NCBI GenBank assembly: GCA_964641415.1
Contig: CAZXMW010000024.1
Location: 1-49,194, forward strand
Direction of reading: 5' to 3'
Origin: JAHECW01 sp964641415
GTDB taxonomy: Bacteria > Acidobacteriota > Thermoanaerobaculia > Thermoanaerobaculales > Sulfomarinibacteraceae
DNA: 49,194 bases
How positions within the stretch are numbered: position 1 is the first letter of the stretch; each line of letters starts with the position of its first letter. Shown in pieces: positions 37,213-45,838 of this stretch. Position numbers and translations under genes: made by a program. The notes below the pieces were generated by a model, which saw only the letters and a program-made list of their open reading frames with translations, did no database searches and had not been told where the DNA came from.

Positions 37213-38346
37213 TCACGACGCCGGCTCGGGGCTTTCAGGTCGCGGCACTGGCGAAGCAGCGGCCGCATCGGCCCGGCTGTCCACAACAGCGCAGATCATG
37301 TGGATGATGAGACGGTGCGCCTCCTGGATCCGGGCCGTATTGGATGACGGGACCATCAGGCAGTGTTCCGCCAGGTCCGGGAGCCGGCCTCCAGTAGCGC
37401 CCGTCAGGCCGACGGTGATGCAGCCGAACTCACGGGCGGCTTCCAGGGCGGCTACGACGTTCTTCGAGGTGCCGCTGGTGCTGATAGCAAAGGCGACGTC
37501 CCCTGGTTTGGCGAGCGCTCGGAGCTGCCGTTCGAAGACAACATTCAACCCGAAATCGTTCCCCAACGCCGTCAACACCGAGCTGTTCGCCGTCAGGGAA
37601 ATCGCGGCCAAGCCCCTGCGTGTTGTCTCGAAGCGCCCGATCAACTCAGCAGCGAGATGCTCGGCATCGGATGCGCTGCCGCCGTTGCCGAAGGTGAACA
37701 CCGTCCCGCCGTTGTCAAGGCACGAGAATATGGCAGTGGCCGCGTCGAGGATCACGGGGTCAAGCTCTTCGACAGCCCGGCGCTGCACGGTGAGCGATTC
37801 CTCGGCGATAGCGGCCAAGATCGACTCGTTGTCGGTCGGAGATTGAGGAGCTCTCTTTTCGGCTGGATGCAGCGACGGCGCGAGGATCAACCTCACCGCC
37901 TCCTCCACTGCGCCGCGCCCTCCGTCCGCATCGAGAACTCGATCGGCCGCGGATCTTGCTTGTGGGCTCGAGTCGGCGGGGGCGAAACCCCAACCGACGG
38001 CCTCGAGTGCCGCGACGTCGCGGGGGCTGTCGCCGACGTAACAGACTCTTTCGAGTGGAACCTCGAGGTCTCTCGAGAGCGACGCTATTGCGTCGAGCTT
38101 GTCCTTCGCTCCGGTGACAAGGTGTTCGATTTCCAGCCTGTCGGCGATCGCGGTTGCCCAATCAGTACGCTCCCCCGTGGCGAGGGCGACCTTCACGCCG
38201 TTCCTTCGGGCTTCGAAGATCGCATCAACATCCCTGAAAGAAAAGCGTTTGTACTCTGGGCCGCCGGCCTTGCAGCTCACCGTCCCGTCGGTGAGAACAC
38301 CGTCAATGTCGAGAACAAGCAGCTCGATCGGACCGCCGGGACTCAT
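37213..38346 (-). CDS. KdsC-type HAD phosphatase fused to GmhA-type SIS isomerase
   Basis: Two enzymes in one 377-residue chain. Residues 8-155 are a KdsC-like HAD phosphatase: LDIDGVLTDG with nucleophile Asp13 and acid Asp15, ATGER at 56-60, VGDSPRDVAAL at 104-114. Residues 173-355 are a GmhA-like SIS isomerase with FTFGNGGSASDAEH at 217-230, LTANSSVLTALGND and AFAISTSGTSKNVV. A KdsC-like enzyme would dephosphorylate the ulosonic acid phosphate made by the adjacent NeuB. A GmhA-like enzyme normally turns sedoheptulose 7-phosphate into glycero-manno-heptose 7-phosphate. ATG overlaps the NeuB stop (TGATG). Domain identities are firm; the linked reaction is inference. Confidence 0.9.
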   Translation of the reverse strand: MSPGGPIELLVLDIDGVLTDGTVSCKAGGPEYKRFSFRDVDAIFEARRNGVKVALATGERTDWATAIADRLEIEHLVTGAKDKLDAIASLSRDLEVPLERVCYVGDSPRDVAALEAVGWGFAPADSSPQARSAADRVLDADGGRGAVEEAVRLILAPSLHPAEKRAPQSPTDNESILAAIAEESLTVQRRAVEELDPVILDAATAIFSCLDNGGTVFTFGNGGSASDAEHLAAELIGRFETTRRGLAAISLTANSSVLTALGNDFGLNVVFERQLRALAKPGDVAFAISTSGTSKNVVAALEAAREFGCITVGLTGATGGRLPDLAEHCLMVPSSNTARIQEAHRLIIHMICAVVDSRADAAAASPVPRPESPEPAS

Positions 38347-39227
38347 CAGTCCTCCAGGCCTGGACGGAGCTTTTTTCGAACAGGCAGCTCGGTCTCGTAC
38401 ACGACCTTTCGGCCATCACCGAGCGCACGCTCAACGGCACGAATGTCCCTCACAAGCCGCGACAAACCCTGGGGCTCGATGGACGCTGCTTGATCGCTGC
38501 CCCACATTGCGCGGTCCATCGTGATATGCCGTTCAATCACGTGTGCGCCGAGCACTGCGGCCGCAACCGAGGTTTGAAGACCGACCTCGTGTCCTGAGTA
38601 ACCAATTGGGCAGTTGAATTCCCTCTTGAGCGTCTCAATGACCCTGAGGTTGAGCTCCTCGGGCCGCGACGGATAGGTACTGGTGCAGTGCAACAGGACG
38701 AGGTCGTGCGCCCCCAGGACGTCCACCGCATGCCGGATCTCTTCCATCGTGCTCATCCCGGTCGAGAGGATGATCGGCCGGCCCTTCTGTCGGTGATAGC
38801 GAAGGAGCTCATCCTGCGTCAACAATGCAGAGGGGATCTTGAAACAGGGTGGTTTGAAGCTCTCAACGAAATCTACCGAGCCAGGGTCCCAGCATGAGGC
38901 GAACCAAAGAATCTCGCGCTTTCGGCAGTAATCGTCGATTTCGGCGTACTCGTCCTGCCCAAACTCGAGCGCTTCCTTGAGCTCCCGGTTTGTCGAGCCA
39001 AATGGCGAGTCGCGCAGGCGGTCGAGCTCATCGCTTGAGTAAACCACTTCGACAGTTCTCTTTTGGAACTTGACCGCATCACACCCGGCCGCGGCAGCCG
39101 CGTCGATCAGCTTCTTTGCAATCTCAACGTCACCGTTGTGGTTGATCCCAATCTCTGCCACGACGAAGCATGGCTCGTCGTCACCAACCGCTCGTCCCCC
39201 GATGGTCACTGTCATCTCTGTTGTCAC
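38346..39227 (-). CDS. neuB: NeuB-family ulosonic acid synthase lacking the SAF domain
   Basis: NeuB enzymes condense phosphoenolpyruvate with an aldose (ManNAc, 6-deoxy-diacetamido sugars, or a sugar phosphate) to give a 3-deoxy-ulosonic acid. The TIM-barrel is complete: AEIGINHNGD at 24-33, DAVKFQKRTV, LSTGMSTMEEI, LLHCTSTYPS and IGYSGHE. But the protein ends at residue 293 after PVRKKLRP, where typical NeuB proteins (about 345 residues) continue into the C-terminal SAF (antifreeze-like) domain that caps the active site of the partner subunit. No SAF fragment is coded downstream. Start is GTG 39227; ATG 39215 is an alternative. It overlaps the HAD-SIS gene. Confidence 0.92.
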   Translation of the reverse strand: MTTEMTVTIGGRAVGDDEPCFVVAEIGINHNGDVEIAKKLIDAAAAAGCDAVKFQKRTVEVVYSSDELDRLRDSPFGSTNRELKEALEFGQDEYAEIDDYCRKREILWFASCWDPGSVDFVESFKPPCFKIPSALLTQDELLRYHRQKGRPIILSTGMSTMEEIRHAVDVLGAHDLVLLHCTSTYPSRPEELNLRVIETLKREFNCPIGYSGHEVGLQTSVAAAVLGAHVIERHITMDRAMWGSDQAASIEPQGLSRLVRDIRAVERALGDGRKVVYETELPVRKKLRPGLED

Positions 39228-39284
39228 TGGGAATCTCCGAAGGCCGCGGGACCCGATTTGCCGGGTGAGAGCTGTGCTGCTCGA

Positions 39285-40160
39285 TCACACGACATCTGCG
39301 AAGTGGGCTTCCATCCGCCGGAAGTAGAAAGCGCCGCTGACGAACAACGTCAATGCTGCGGCAGCTGAAACGACGATCATGGGCCCCGGGGCGGTATCAG
39401 TTCCGAGGAGCGCCCAACGGAAGCCCTCTACCACTCCGGCCATCGGGTTCAGCCCGTACAGGGTGCGCCAGGGTTGATCGAGCAGGCTGCTCGGGTAGGC
39501 GATCGGCGTTGCAAACAACCAGAACTGAAGCATGAAGGGCACGGTGAAACGGACATCACGGTAGCGGACGTTCACGGCAGATAGCCACAGGCCGGCTCCG
39601 AGCGAGGTGACCAGTGCGAGCACCATGAAAGCCGGCAACCAGATCACCTGCACGGTGGGGGCAATCCTGTACCAAGCCATGAACCCGAGGAGAACCACGA
39701 ATGCGATGCAGAAGTCCACGAGCGCCGACGCCACGCACGACATGGGCACGACCAGCCTCGGGAAGTAGACCTTCTTGATCATGTTCGCGCTGCCGACCAA
39801 GGAGTTGGCAGCCTGCGAGAGGCTGGTGGAGAAGAACCCCCAGGGCACCAGCGCTGCGAAAGAGAAGATCGGGTACGGCAAACCGTCGGACGGCACCTTC
39901 GCGAGCCGGCCGAAGAACAGGCTGAAGACGGCCATGGTGAGAAGCGGCTGCAGCACAGCCCACGCGGCGCCAAGCGCGGTCTGCTTGTACCGGACCTTGA
40001 TGTCGCGCCAGGCGAGCAATCGCAGGAGGTCGCGATACTCCCAGAGCTCTCGGACATCGATGCGGACCCAACCCTTGACGGGTCGAATCCTGGTTACAGG
40101 GGGGGCGCAGGTATTGGCCGGCTCGCCACTTGGACTCAAATTCGTTCTGTCGACTGACAT
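39285..40160 (-). CDS. wzm: ABC-2 type polysaccharide export permease (Wzm)
   Basis: The 291-residue protein has the Wzm/KpsM arrangement: the cytoplasmic ELWEYRDLLRLLAWRDIKVRYKQ-type helix near the N-terminus, then about six membrane segments with PWGFFSTSLSQAANSLV, NVRYRDVRF and GLNPMAGVVEGFRWALL typical of O-antigen/lipoprotein exporters. It pairs with the Wzt ATPase at 42696-43964, from which it is separated by a PP-loop gene and a pyruvyl transferase. Start ATG 40160 is two bases after the upstream stop; an open frame to 40238 lies in the neighbour and is not used. Confidence 0.93.
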   Translation of the reverse strand: MSVDRTNLSPSGEPANTCAPPVTRIRPVKGWVRIDVRELWEYRDLLRLLAWRDIKVRYKQTALGAAWAVLQPLLTMAVFSLFFGRLAKVPSDGLPYPIFSFAALVPWGFFSTSLSQAANSLVGSANMIKKVYFPRLVVPMSCVASALVDFCIAFVVLLGFMAWYRIAPTVQVIWLPAFMVLALVTSLGAGLWLSAVNVRYRDVRFTVPFMLQFWLFATPIAYPSSLLDQPWRTLYGLNPMAGVVEGFRWALLGTDTAPGPMIVVSAAAALTLFVSGAFYFRRMEAHFADVV

Positions 40161-40162
40161 GA

Positions 40163-41431
40163 CTATTGTTCTGAACCGACCTGTAACTCGTCGATCGGGG
40201 AACTTGCAATGCGGCCTACACGCTCGGCGAGGGGCCAAACCTCTCTCCTCATCAGTGATGATCGCTCGAGAAGCCGCTTACTCAGCTCATTCCTCCGCGT
40301 CGCGAGATCACGAGATTGTTCGACGATCAAATCCCGGCACGAATCGAGCCACGTTGCGTCATGGGGTTCTGTGAGATGCCAGCCAAGGTGTTCACACACC
40401 CCACGCATCTTGTGGTTGTTGACCGAGAGAGGCACAAACGGGCACCCGACCATCGCGCTCATGATGGCGTAATGAAAATGCCCGGTGACCAAGAAGGACG
40501 CACGTTCAAAAAGTGGCCAGAGTTCCTGAAATTCGTGTTCGGGCCCAAAGTAGGCAGCCCCTGTCCTCCTGGCAACCTCTTGCAAGCCGAAACACCAGGG
40601 ATCCTTGGCCAACAACACCCCATTGGGTATCACTGATTGAAGCCCGCGGACAATCTCGACGACCCTCCCATCCCACTCCGCGCGAGGCATACTCATCAGC
40701 AAGCCTGACCCGCTGAGGCAGAAATAGGGTTGAGAACCGATTCCCACCCGTCGGAGCCAGGTGTCCACGGTGTCTTGCTCAGTGTTTCGGGGATCGTGCG
40801 CGAACACGATATCCGGGAAGAGCACCGCGTTGGAGATTCCATGTTCCTTCAGATTCGCCAAAGAGCGCGGTTCCCTGACAGCGACCAGATCGAGCTTGGG
40901 GTACACGAGCTTCACCATCGCGGGCATGACCGGGAGTATGTCGTCGAGATGCGCTGTGTGGTTGACAATACAGGTTGGTTTGCCCATGCGGGTCTTGGCC
41001 ACCCATGTCAGGAACAAGCCGTGGATCCCCTCGCCGGTGTTGCGATAGATCGAGTTTTCCCCGTTATACACGACAACATCCGCATTCTGCACAAGGGTGA
41101 GGAATTCTGTGCCCTGCGGACCCCCACGGCCGGCAATCCACTCGTCGGCCCAGTACTCGAAGTCGTCTGCTGTCTTGGGGAAAACCTCCACTGGCGTCGA
41201 GAGCCGGCGCACAATTGCACCTTTGTATCCGGGCGCCGGGCTCCTAATGACGAATCGACTTCCTGGGCCGGCGAATCGGAGACGCCGATGGTGTCTCGTC
41301 AACCACTCGTGAGGGATCGACTCGACCTCGCCGCCCGGAATCGACCGCAACACCTCCAGCAGCAGATGTGTGGTCGCCTGAGCGCCCCAGTTCGGCAGCG
41401 CCGAGTTGTCGTTGAGTAGTAAAATCTTCAT
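40163..41431 (-). CDS. Polysaccharide pyruvyl transferase family protein
   Basis: The 422-residue product opens with MKILLLNDNSALPNWGAQAT, the family's N-terminal strand-loop, and has VVVYNGENSIYR, FLVTGHFHYAIMSAM and FVPLSVNNHKM, corresponding to the conserved His-containing donor region of CsaB/WcaK-type enzymes. These use phosphoenolpyruvate to place a pyruvate ketal on a hexose of the polymer. Three bases upstream of wzm. Target sugar unknown. Confidence 0.88.
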   Translation of the reverse strand: MKILLLNDNSALPNWGAQATTHLLLEVLRSIPGGEVESIPHEWLTRHHRRLRFAGPGSRFVIRSPAPGYKGAIVRRLSTPVEVFPKTADDFEYWADEWIAGRGGPQGTEFLTLVQNADVVVYNGENSIYRNTGEGIHGLFLTWVAKTRMGKPTCIVNHTAHLDDILPVMPAMVKLVYPKLDLVAVREPRSLANLKEHGISNAVLFPDIVFAHDPRNTEQDTVDTWLRRVGIGSQPYFCLSGSGLLMSMPRAEWDGRVVEIVRGLQSVIPNGVLLAKDPWCFGLQEVARRTGAAYFGPEHEFQELWPLFERASFLVTGHFHYAIMSAMVGCPFVPLSVNNHKMRGVCEHLGWHLTEPHDATWLDSCRDLIVEQSRDLATRRNELSKRLLERSSLMRREVWPLAERVGRIASSPIDELQVGSEQ

Positions 41432-41472
41432 AGGCTGCTGATTCGAATTACAACGTGAGGAGGCAGACTAAC

Positions 41473-42663
41473 TCAGCTCCCGATCACACGCGCCCAAGCT
41501 CTGCGGGCGTAGTACGGGAACCGTGCTACGCGCTGTCTGACCTTCGAAGCCCTGTACCGCCGGTTCTTCTTCAGGCGCCTTTCAAGAACATCGACCCACG
41601 TACCACTAATTTGTGCTTCCCTAGCAAGGCAGACAATCTCATCATATTGAGTTCCCATGATGATCTCGTTGATCCTCTTGAGCTCATCGATGTTCTTATC
41701 GGGAACGTCTTTTTCGAATGCCTGTGGTAGCCCCAGGCCAAGCACCCTGAAGGTGAGGATGTTCCGGATGCACTTTTCGCATTCGCAGCAGTTCCGGTCC
41801 TTGATCGGGCCCGCCCAGCACACCCGCACATTCTCGAGGAAGCTCCCCCAGTCTCTCATCATCCAAATCTTGTCCGCACGAACGAACCCTGCCCCATCAG
41901 GGATCACCTTGAATGAGTCGCTCGAAAGCAGTGGGTCCGTCAGCGGATTTGATCCCTCACCAAAATGCACAAGATGTTCATATGCAATGCCTTGCCCGAT
42001 CAAACCCTCTTGATAACTACCCGAGAGCGCCATCAAACACGACGCTACCGCGGCCCCAAATGAGTGTGACCAGTCTTCAACCAAGGTACGGTAGTTCGTT
42101 GCTGCCGGAATGAGCTCAAGCTCCAAGCTCTGCAATACCGCCGAGGAGCGGCAAGCGGCCGACGCGAAGGTGTTCGTTTCTTCGAGGGGGATGTCGAAAC
42201 CATGCACCATCACCGCTGCCTTCAGTGGACGCCGGTAGCGGCCCCCGAAAAGTGAACTGTTCCTGAAAGCCGAAAAACTGGAATCCACCCCACCCGAGAA
42301 TGCCACCAGTGCCCCAAGGCCCGTCGCTTTGGCGGCGGGCTCGCACTCAACATCCGCCGTAATCTCCACTTGCTTGAGCTCATCTCTCCAGGCAGCCCAC
42401 GCGGACTGGAATTCCTGGAGATTCTTTAACAGAGATGGCGACACTACACCGTGCACCTCAACCGGGTGGCCTGCCCTCATCAGCAGGTTGATGGAGCCCA
42501 CCACGAAATGGTCACAGCTCGTGCTGAGGGATGGGGCATGTTCCTCAGGGTACCGGTACCACAGGGTCTCGCGGCCGATGGTCGAGTCCTCAATCTCAGC
42601 AGCCGAAACCACGAACCCATCACGTACTCTTGGTTCTTGGGGCCAAATGTGGAACGTCGTCAT
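41473..42663 (-). CDS. PP-loop ATPase-like protein with a four-cysteine cluster
   Basis: The 396-residue protein carries SGGVDSS at 123-129, the PP-loop of the QueC/ExsB/asparagine synthase superfamily, and the metal-binding-like Cys cluster C-C-x-C-x2-C at 292, 293, 295 and 298, similar to the zinc-binding Cys motif of QueC. It is not QueC itself: length, N-terminal domain and context differ. It lies between wzt and the pyruvyl transferase. A role in forming an amide, thiocarboxylate or nitrile on a sugar or amino acid would fit the superfamily; none is demonstrated. I do not recognise a named family. Confidence 0.75.
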   Translation of the reverse strand: MTTFHIWPQEPRVRDGFVVSAAEIEDSTIGRETLWYRYPEEHAPSLSTSCDHFVVGSINLLMRAGHPVEVHGVVSPSLLKNLQEFQSAWAAWRDELKQVEITADVECEPAAKATGLGALVAFSGGVDSSFSAFRNSSLFGGRYRRPLKAAVMVHGFDIPLEETNTFASAACRSSAVLQSLELELIPAATNYRTLVEDWSHSFGAAVASCLMALSGSYQEGLIGQGIAYEHLVHFGEGSNPLTDPLLSSDSFKVIPDGAGFVRADKIWMMRDWGSFLENVRVCWAGPIKDRNCCECEKCIRNILTFRVLGLGLPQAFEKDVPDKNIDELKRINEIIMGTQYDEIVCLAREAQISGTWVDVLERRLKKNRRYRASKVRQRVARFPYYARRAWARVIGS

Positions 42664-42695
42664 CTTCTTGATCTCATACGGGGTTGAGAATCAGT

Positions 42696-43964
42696 TCAGG
42701 ACTCGGGACTGTCACAATCCGTTACGGACCAGTCGACGGTAGGAGAAAGCGCTTGACCGGGGGCAACCTGCCGTTCCTGGACAGCTTCCACAAAGAAGTC
42801 GAACCACTCCGAGAAATATCGCTCTGTTGGGCTGTCGGGTGGATGAGCGATGATCTTGATTCGTGCGGCATACCCACCGGGGCTCAACCACAAAGTGGGC
42901 AAACGAATGTCGAGGGAGTACTTGCCTATTTCGGAGAGTATCGGGAAATCGGCCGAATCAATGGTGTCAATTACAATCGAGCTCCCGTCGGCCCTCACGA
43001 TTCCGAGTTGAACAGACAACTGCCAGTACACTTTCTTCACGAACAACACGCAGGAAAGGCGGAGCGGCTCTGAAGGACCGAAATGTGAGCCCCTGGCGCC
43101 CGATTGAAGGCGAGAGACGACCACGCCATCCGAACCCGCGAATTGAGCGGGCTGATTCTCGCCGCGAAGTGACCTCTGATAGTCATCAAGTACTTCGGTG
43201 ACCGTGCCCACCTTCTTGACTCGCCCAGCTTCGAGATATACCCCATGAGTGCATAAGCGCGAGACTGCAGGCAGGTTGTGGCTCACGAACAGCACCGTTC
43301 GCCCTTCCTGCGCTACACTGCTCATCTTCTCGATGCACTTCTTCTGAAAAGCGGCATCTCCAACCGCCAGGACCTCGTCGATCAGAAGGATCTCGGTCCT
43401 GAGGTGAGCTGCAACCGCGAAAGCCAAACGCAGGTACATGCCGCTCGAGTAGTGCTTCACAGGTGTGTCGATAAACCTCTCGACACCAGAGAAGTCAACG
43501 ATCTCGTCGAACCGCTGCGAGATCTCCACCGTTTTCATTCCGAGAATCGTGCCACTGAGGAAGATGTTCTCGCGCCCAGTCAGCTCGCCGTGGAAACCGG
43601 TGCCGATCTCAAGGAGGCTGCCGACTCGGCCGACGATCGTCGCTTCGCCTTCAGTGGGTGGCGTGATCCGGGAGAGGATCTTCAACAAGGTGCTCTTGCC
43701 CGATCCGTTTCGGCCGATGATCCCGAGAATTTCACCCGGGCGGACGCTGAAGGTCACATTTCGAAGTGCCCAGAACCGCTCAGCGCCCGAGTTATGTATC
43801 GAACCAGGCTCCGCCCGTGAGGCCACGGCCTTCAATTTTTCGCGCAATCTGCTCGAGAAGTTCGAGACGGAATCAGCGAGCGTGGGCGCTGATCGTCTTC
43901 TTCCTCCGATCATGTACTGCTTTCCTACAGCTTCCACATCGATGGCGGCCGAAATCATCGACAT
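42696..43964 (-). CDS. wzt: ABC-transporter ATPase of polysaccharide export with C-terminal glycan-binding domain (Wzt)
   Basis: A 422-residue ATPase that powers export of lipid-linked glycan through Wzm. Walker A GRNGSGKST at 84-92, signature SSGMYLRLAFAVA near 173-185, Walker B ILLIDEVLA at 192-200, switch His in VSHNLPAV. After about residue 270 comes a beta-sandwich-like Wzt_C domain; in O9a-type systems this domain recognises the chain end before export. Start ATG 43964 has AGAGGA seven bases upstream; the longer open frame to 44039 is not needed. Presence of the Wzt_C domain suggests export of a finished, end-capped chain. Confidence 0.94.
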   Translation of the reverse strand: MSMISAAIDVEAVGKQYMIGGRRRSAPTLADSVSNFSSRLREKLKAVASRAEPGSIHNSGAERFWALRNVTFSVRPGEILGIIGRNGSGKSTLLKILSRITPPTEGEATIVGRVGSLLEIGTGFHGELTGRENIFLSGTILGMKTVEISQRFDEIVDFSGVERFIDTPVKHYSSGMYLRLAFAVAAHLRTEILLIDEVLAVGDAAFQKKCIEKMSSVAQEGRTVLFVSHNLPAVSRLCTHGVYLEAGRVKKVGTVTEVLDDYQRSLRGENQPAQFAGSDGVVVSRLQSGARGSHFGPSEPLRLSCVLFVKKVYWQLSVQLGIVRADGSSIVIDTIDSADFPILSEIGKYSLDIRLPTLWLSPGGYAARIKIIAHPPDSPTERYFSEWFDFFVEAVQERQVAPGQALSPTVDWSVTDCDSPES

Positions 43965-44075
43965 GGTCGATTCCTCTTCTCGTTGGTGCCCTTGAGGTTC
44001 ATGTTTTCGGTACCAGGAGCAGGTAAATGGCCGAAGCAATTCGGTTCCATCGACTCGCGCTCGGCCGCCAACGAA

Positions 44076-44741
44076 TCAGCCAGACTTGGACGATTCGTGA
44101 ACGATCTCGTCGTAGGGTCTCGACCCGGCGCGCATCTTCTCTGGGAGCTCTGCCTCCTCGTCGATATCCAGGCACCGCAACGTCCCGGGCTCTACCTCGC
44201 GGTACTTCAGATCACTCTCCGGACACGTGTAAATACCGTCGACATCTGGACTGCGGAGCGGAAGCCCGTGCCGGCTCATCCAACCAACCCGGCGTGCCGG
44301 CACGCCCACCATGAGCGCGTAGTCGGGGACGTCCTTGGCCACGACGGCGCCGGCGCCGATGAAGGCGTAGCGGCCGATCGTGATCCCACAAACGATCGTC
44401 GCGTTGGCGCCGATGGAGCAGCCCCGGCGGAGCAGGGTCTTCTCGTAGAGGCTGTGGCGGTTGACCTGGGAGCGGGGGTTGGTGACGTTGGTCAGCACGC
44501 AGGAGGGGCCGAGGAAGACGTCGTCCTCGATGATCGTGCCGGTGTAGATCGAGACGTTGTTCTGCACCTTGACGTTGTTGCCGATCACGACGTCGTTGGC
44601 GACGTTGCAGTTCTGGCCGAAGATGCAGCGCTCGCCGATCTTCGCGCCCGACTGGACGTGGCAGAAGTGCCAGATCTTGGTGCCGTCGCCGATCTCGACC
44701 GGCTCGTCGACGTACGCCGACTCATGCTTAAAGTAGCCCAT
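44076..44741 (-). CDS. wbpD: UDP-amino-sugar N-acetyltransferase (WbpD-like hexapeptide family)
   Basis: Left-handed beta-helix acetyltransferase of 221 residues: IWHFCHVQSGAKIG, FGQNCNVANDV, IGNNVKVQNNVSIYTG and IGAGAVVAKDVPDYALMVGV are the WbpD-type repeats. In Pseudomonas, WbpD acetylates the 3-amino group of UDP-GlcNAc3NA to give the diacetamido uronic acid. The C-terminal 45 residues extend past the usual end. It overlaps the 2-epimerase stop (TGATG) and follows the wbpB homologue, so assignment to this pathway is well supported. Confidence 0.9.
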   Translation of the reverse strand: MGYFKHESAYVDEPVEIGDGTKIWHFCHVQSGAKIGERCIFGQNCNVANDVVIGNNVKVQNNVSIYTGTIIEDDVFLGPSCVLTNVTNPRSQVNRHSLYEKTLLRRGCSIGANATIVCGITIGRYAFIGAGAVVAKDVPDYALMVGVPARRVGWMSRHGLPLRSPDVDGIYTCPESDLKYREVEPGTLRCLDIDEEAELPEKMRAGSRPYDEIVHESSKSG

Positions 44742-45832
44742 CAGTTGTCCTCCAGGTACGTGCGGATCGAGGCGGCGATCACGTCGGAGGTGTGGCCGTC
44801 GCCATACAGTGAATCAGGCAGGCCGCTGTTCGGCCAGGCCGCGGCGGTCGCGTCGGCGAGCATCCGCTCCGCGTCCGCGTCAACCAGCTTGTTCACTCCG
44901 CACTCGACCAGCTCGATCCACTCTGTCTCGGTGCGGACGGTCCTGCACGGGGTCTCCCGGAAAGCGGCCTCCTTCTGGACGCCGCCGGAGTCGGTGATCA
45001 CGACCCTGGCGAAGCGGATCAGGGTCTGGGCCTCGAGGTACGGAAGCGGCTGGACGATTTTGAGAGCGTCGCTGCCCAACCCCAAAACCTTGTCGCTGGT
45101 GCGCGGGTGCGCAGGCCAGACGACGGGGATGCCCGAGTCGGCGATCCGCTTCAGGCCCTCGACGATGGCGTCCCACCGCTGAGGATCGTCGGTGTTCTCG
45201 GCGCGGTGAATGGTGACGAATGCAAACTGGCCTGCCTCGACTCCGTAACGACCGAGCACCTCATCCCGCTTCTCTTCGAGCTGCGGCGCGGCCTGGAGCG
45301 CCAGGTCATACATCACGTCGCCGGTGCGCACAACGCCGTCCGCGATGCCCTCAGCGGTCAGGTTGTCGACGGCGGCCCGGGTGGGTGCGAAGAGGAGATT
45401 GGAAACGTGGTCGGTGACCACCCGGTTGATTTCCTCCGGCATCCGGCGGTTGAACGAGCGGAGGCCTGCCTCCACGTGGGCGATCGGGATGTGGAGCTTG
45501 GCCGCCGCCAGGGCGCCAGCCATGGTCGAGTTGGTGTCGCCGTACACCATGACCATGCCGGGCTCGCGCTCGATCATCACCTGCTCGAGGCCCTCCAGCA
45601 TGCGGCCCGTCTGCTCACCGTGCTTGCCGGAACCCACGTTCAGATTGACCTCTGGGCTCGGCAGTGCAAGGCCCTCGAAGAAGACCTGGGACATCTCCCA
45701 GTCGTAGTGCTGGCCTGTGTGAACCAGACACTCCTCGAGCTGAGCCTCGGCAAGGGCACGTGACACCGTCGCCGCCTTCACGAACTGCGGCCGCGCGCCG
45801 ACGACGGTCAGGACTGTGTGCTGTCGTGTCAT
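44741..45832 (-). CDS. wbpI: UDP-N-acetylglucosamine 2-epimerase family (WecB/WbpI-like, non-hydrolysing)
   Basis: The 363-residue GT-B-like epimerase has VVGARPQFVKA at the N-terminus, HTGQHYDWEMS, VYGDTNSTMAG, HVEAGLRSF, TIHRAENTD and TDSGGVQKEA. These fit the non-hydrolysing branch that interconverts gluco and manno UDP-sugars. With wbpB and wbpD on both sides the best guess is WbpI, which acts on UDP-GlcNAc3NAcA; plain WecB making UDP-ManNAc is the alternative. Six bases after the wbpB homologue. Confidence 0.88.
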   Translation of the reverse strand: MTRQHTVLTVVGARPQFVKAATVSRALAEAQLEECLVHTGQHYDWEMSQVFFEGLALPSPEVNLNVGSGKHGEQTGRMLEGLEQVMIEREPGMVMVYGDTNSTMAGALAAAKLHIPIAHVEAGLRSFNRRMPEEINRVVTDHVSNLLFAPTRAAVDNLTAEGIADGVVRTGDVMYDLALQAAPQLEEKRDEVLGRYGVEAGQFAFVTIHRAENTDDPQRWDAIVEGLKRIADSGIPVVWPAHPRTSDKVLGLGSDALKIVQPLPYLEAQTLIRFARVVITDSGGVQKEAAFRETPCRTVRTETEWIELVECGVNKLVDADAERMLADATAAAWPNSGLPDSLYGDGHTSDVIAASIRTYLEDN

Positions 45833-45838
45833 CGCGTG

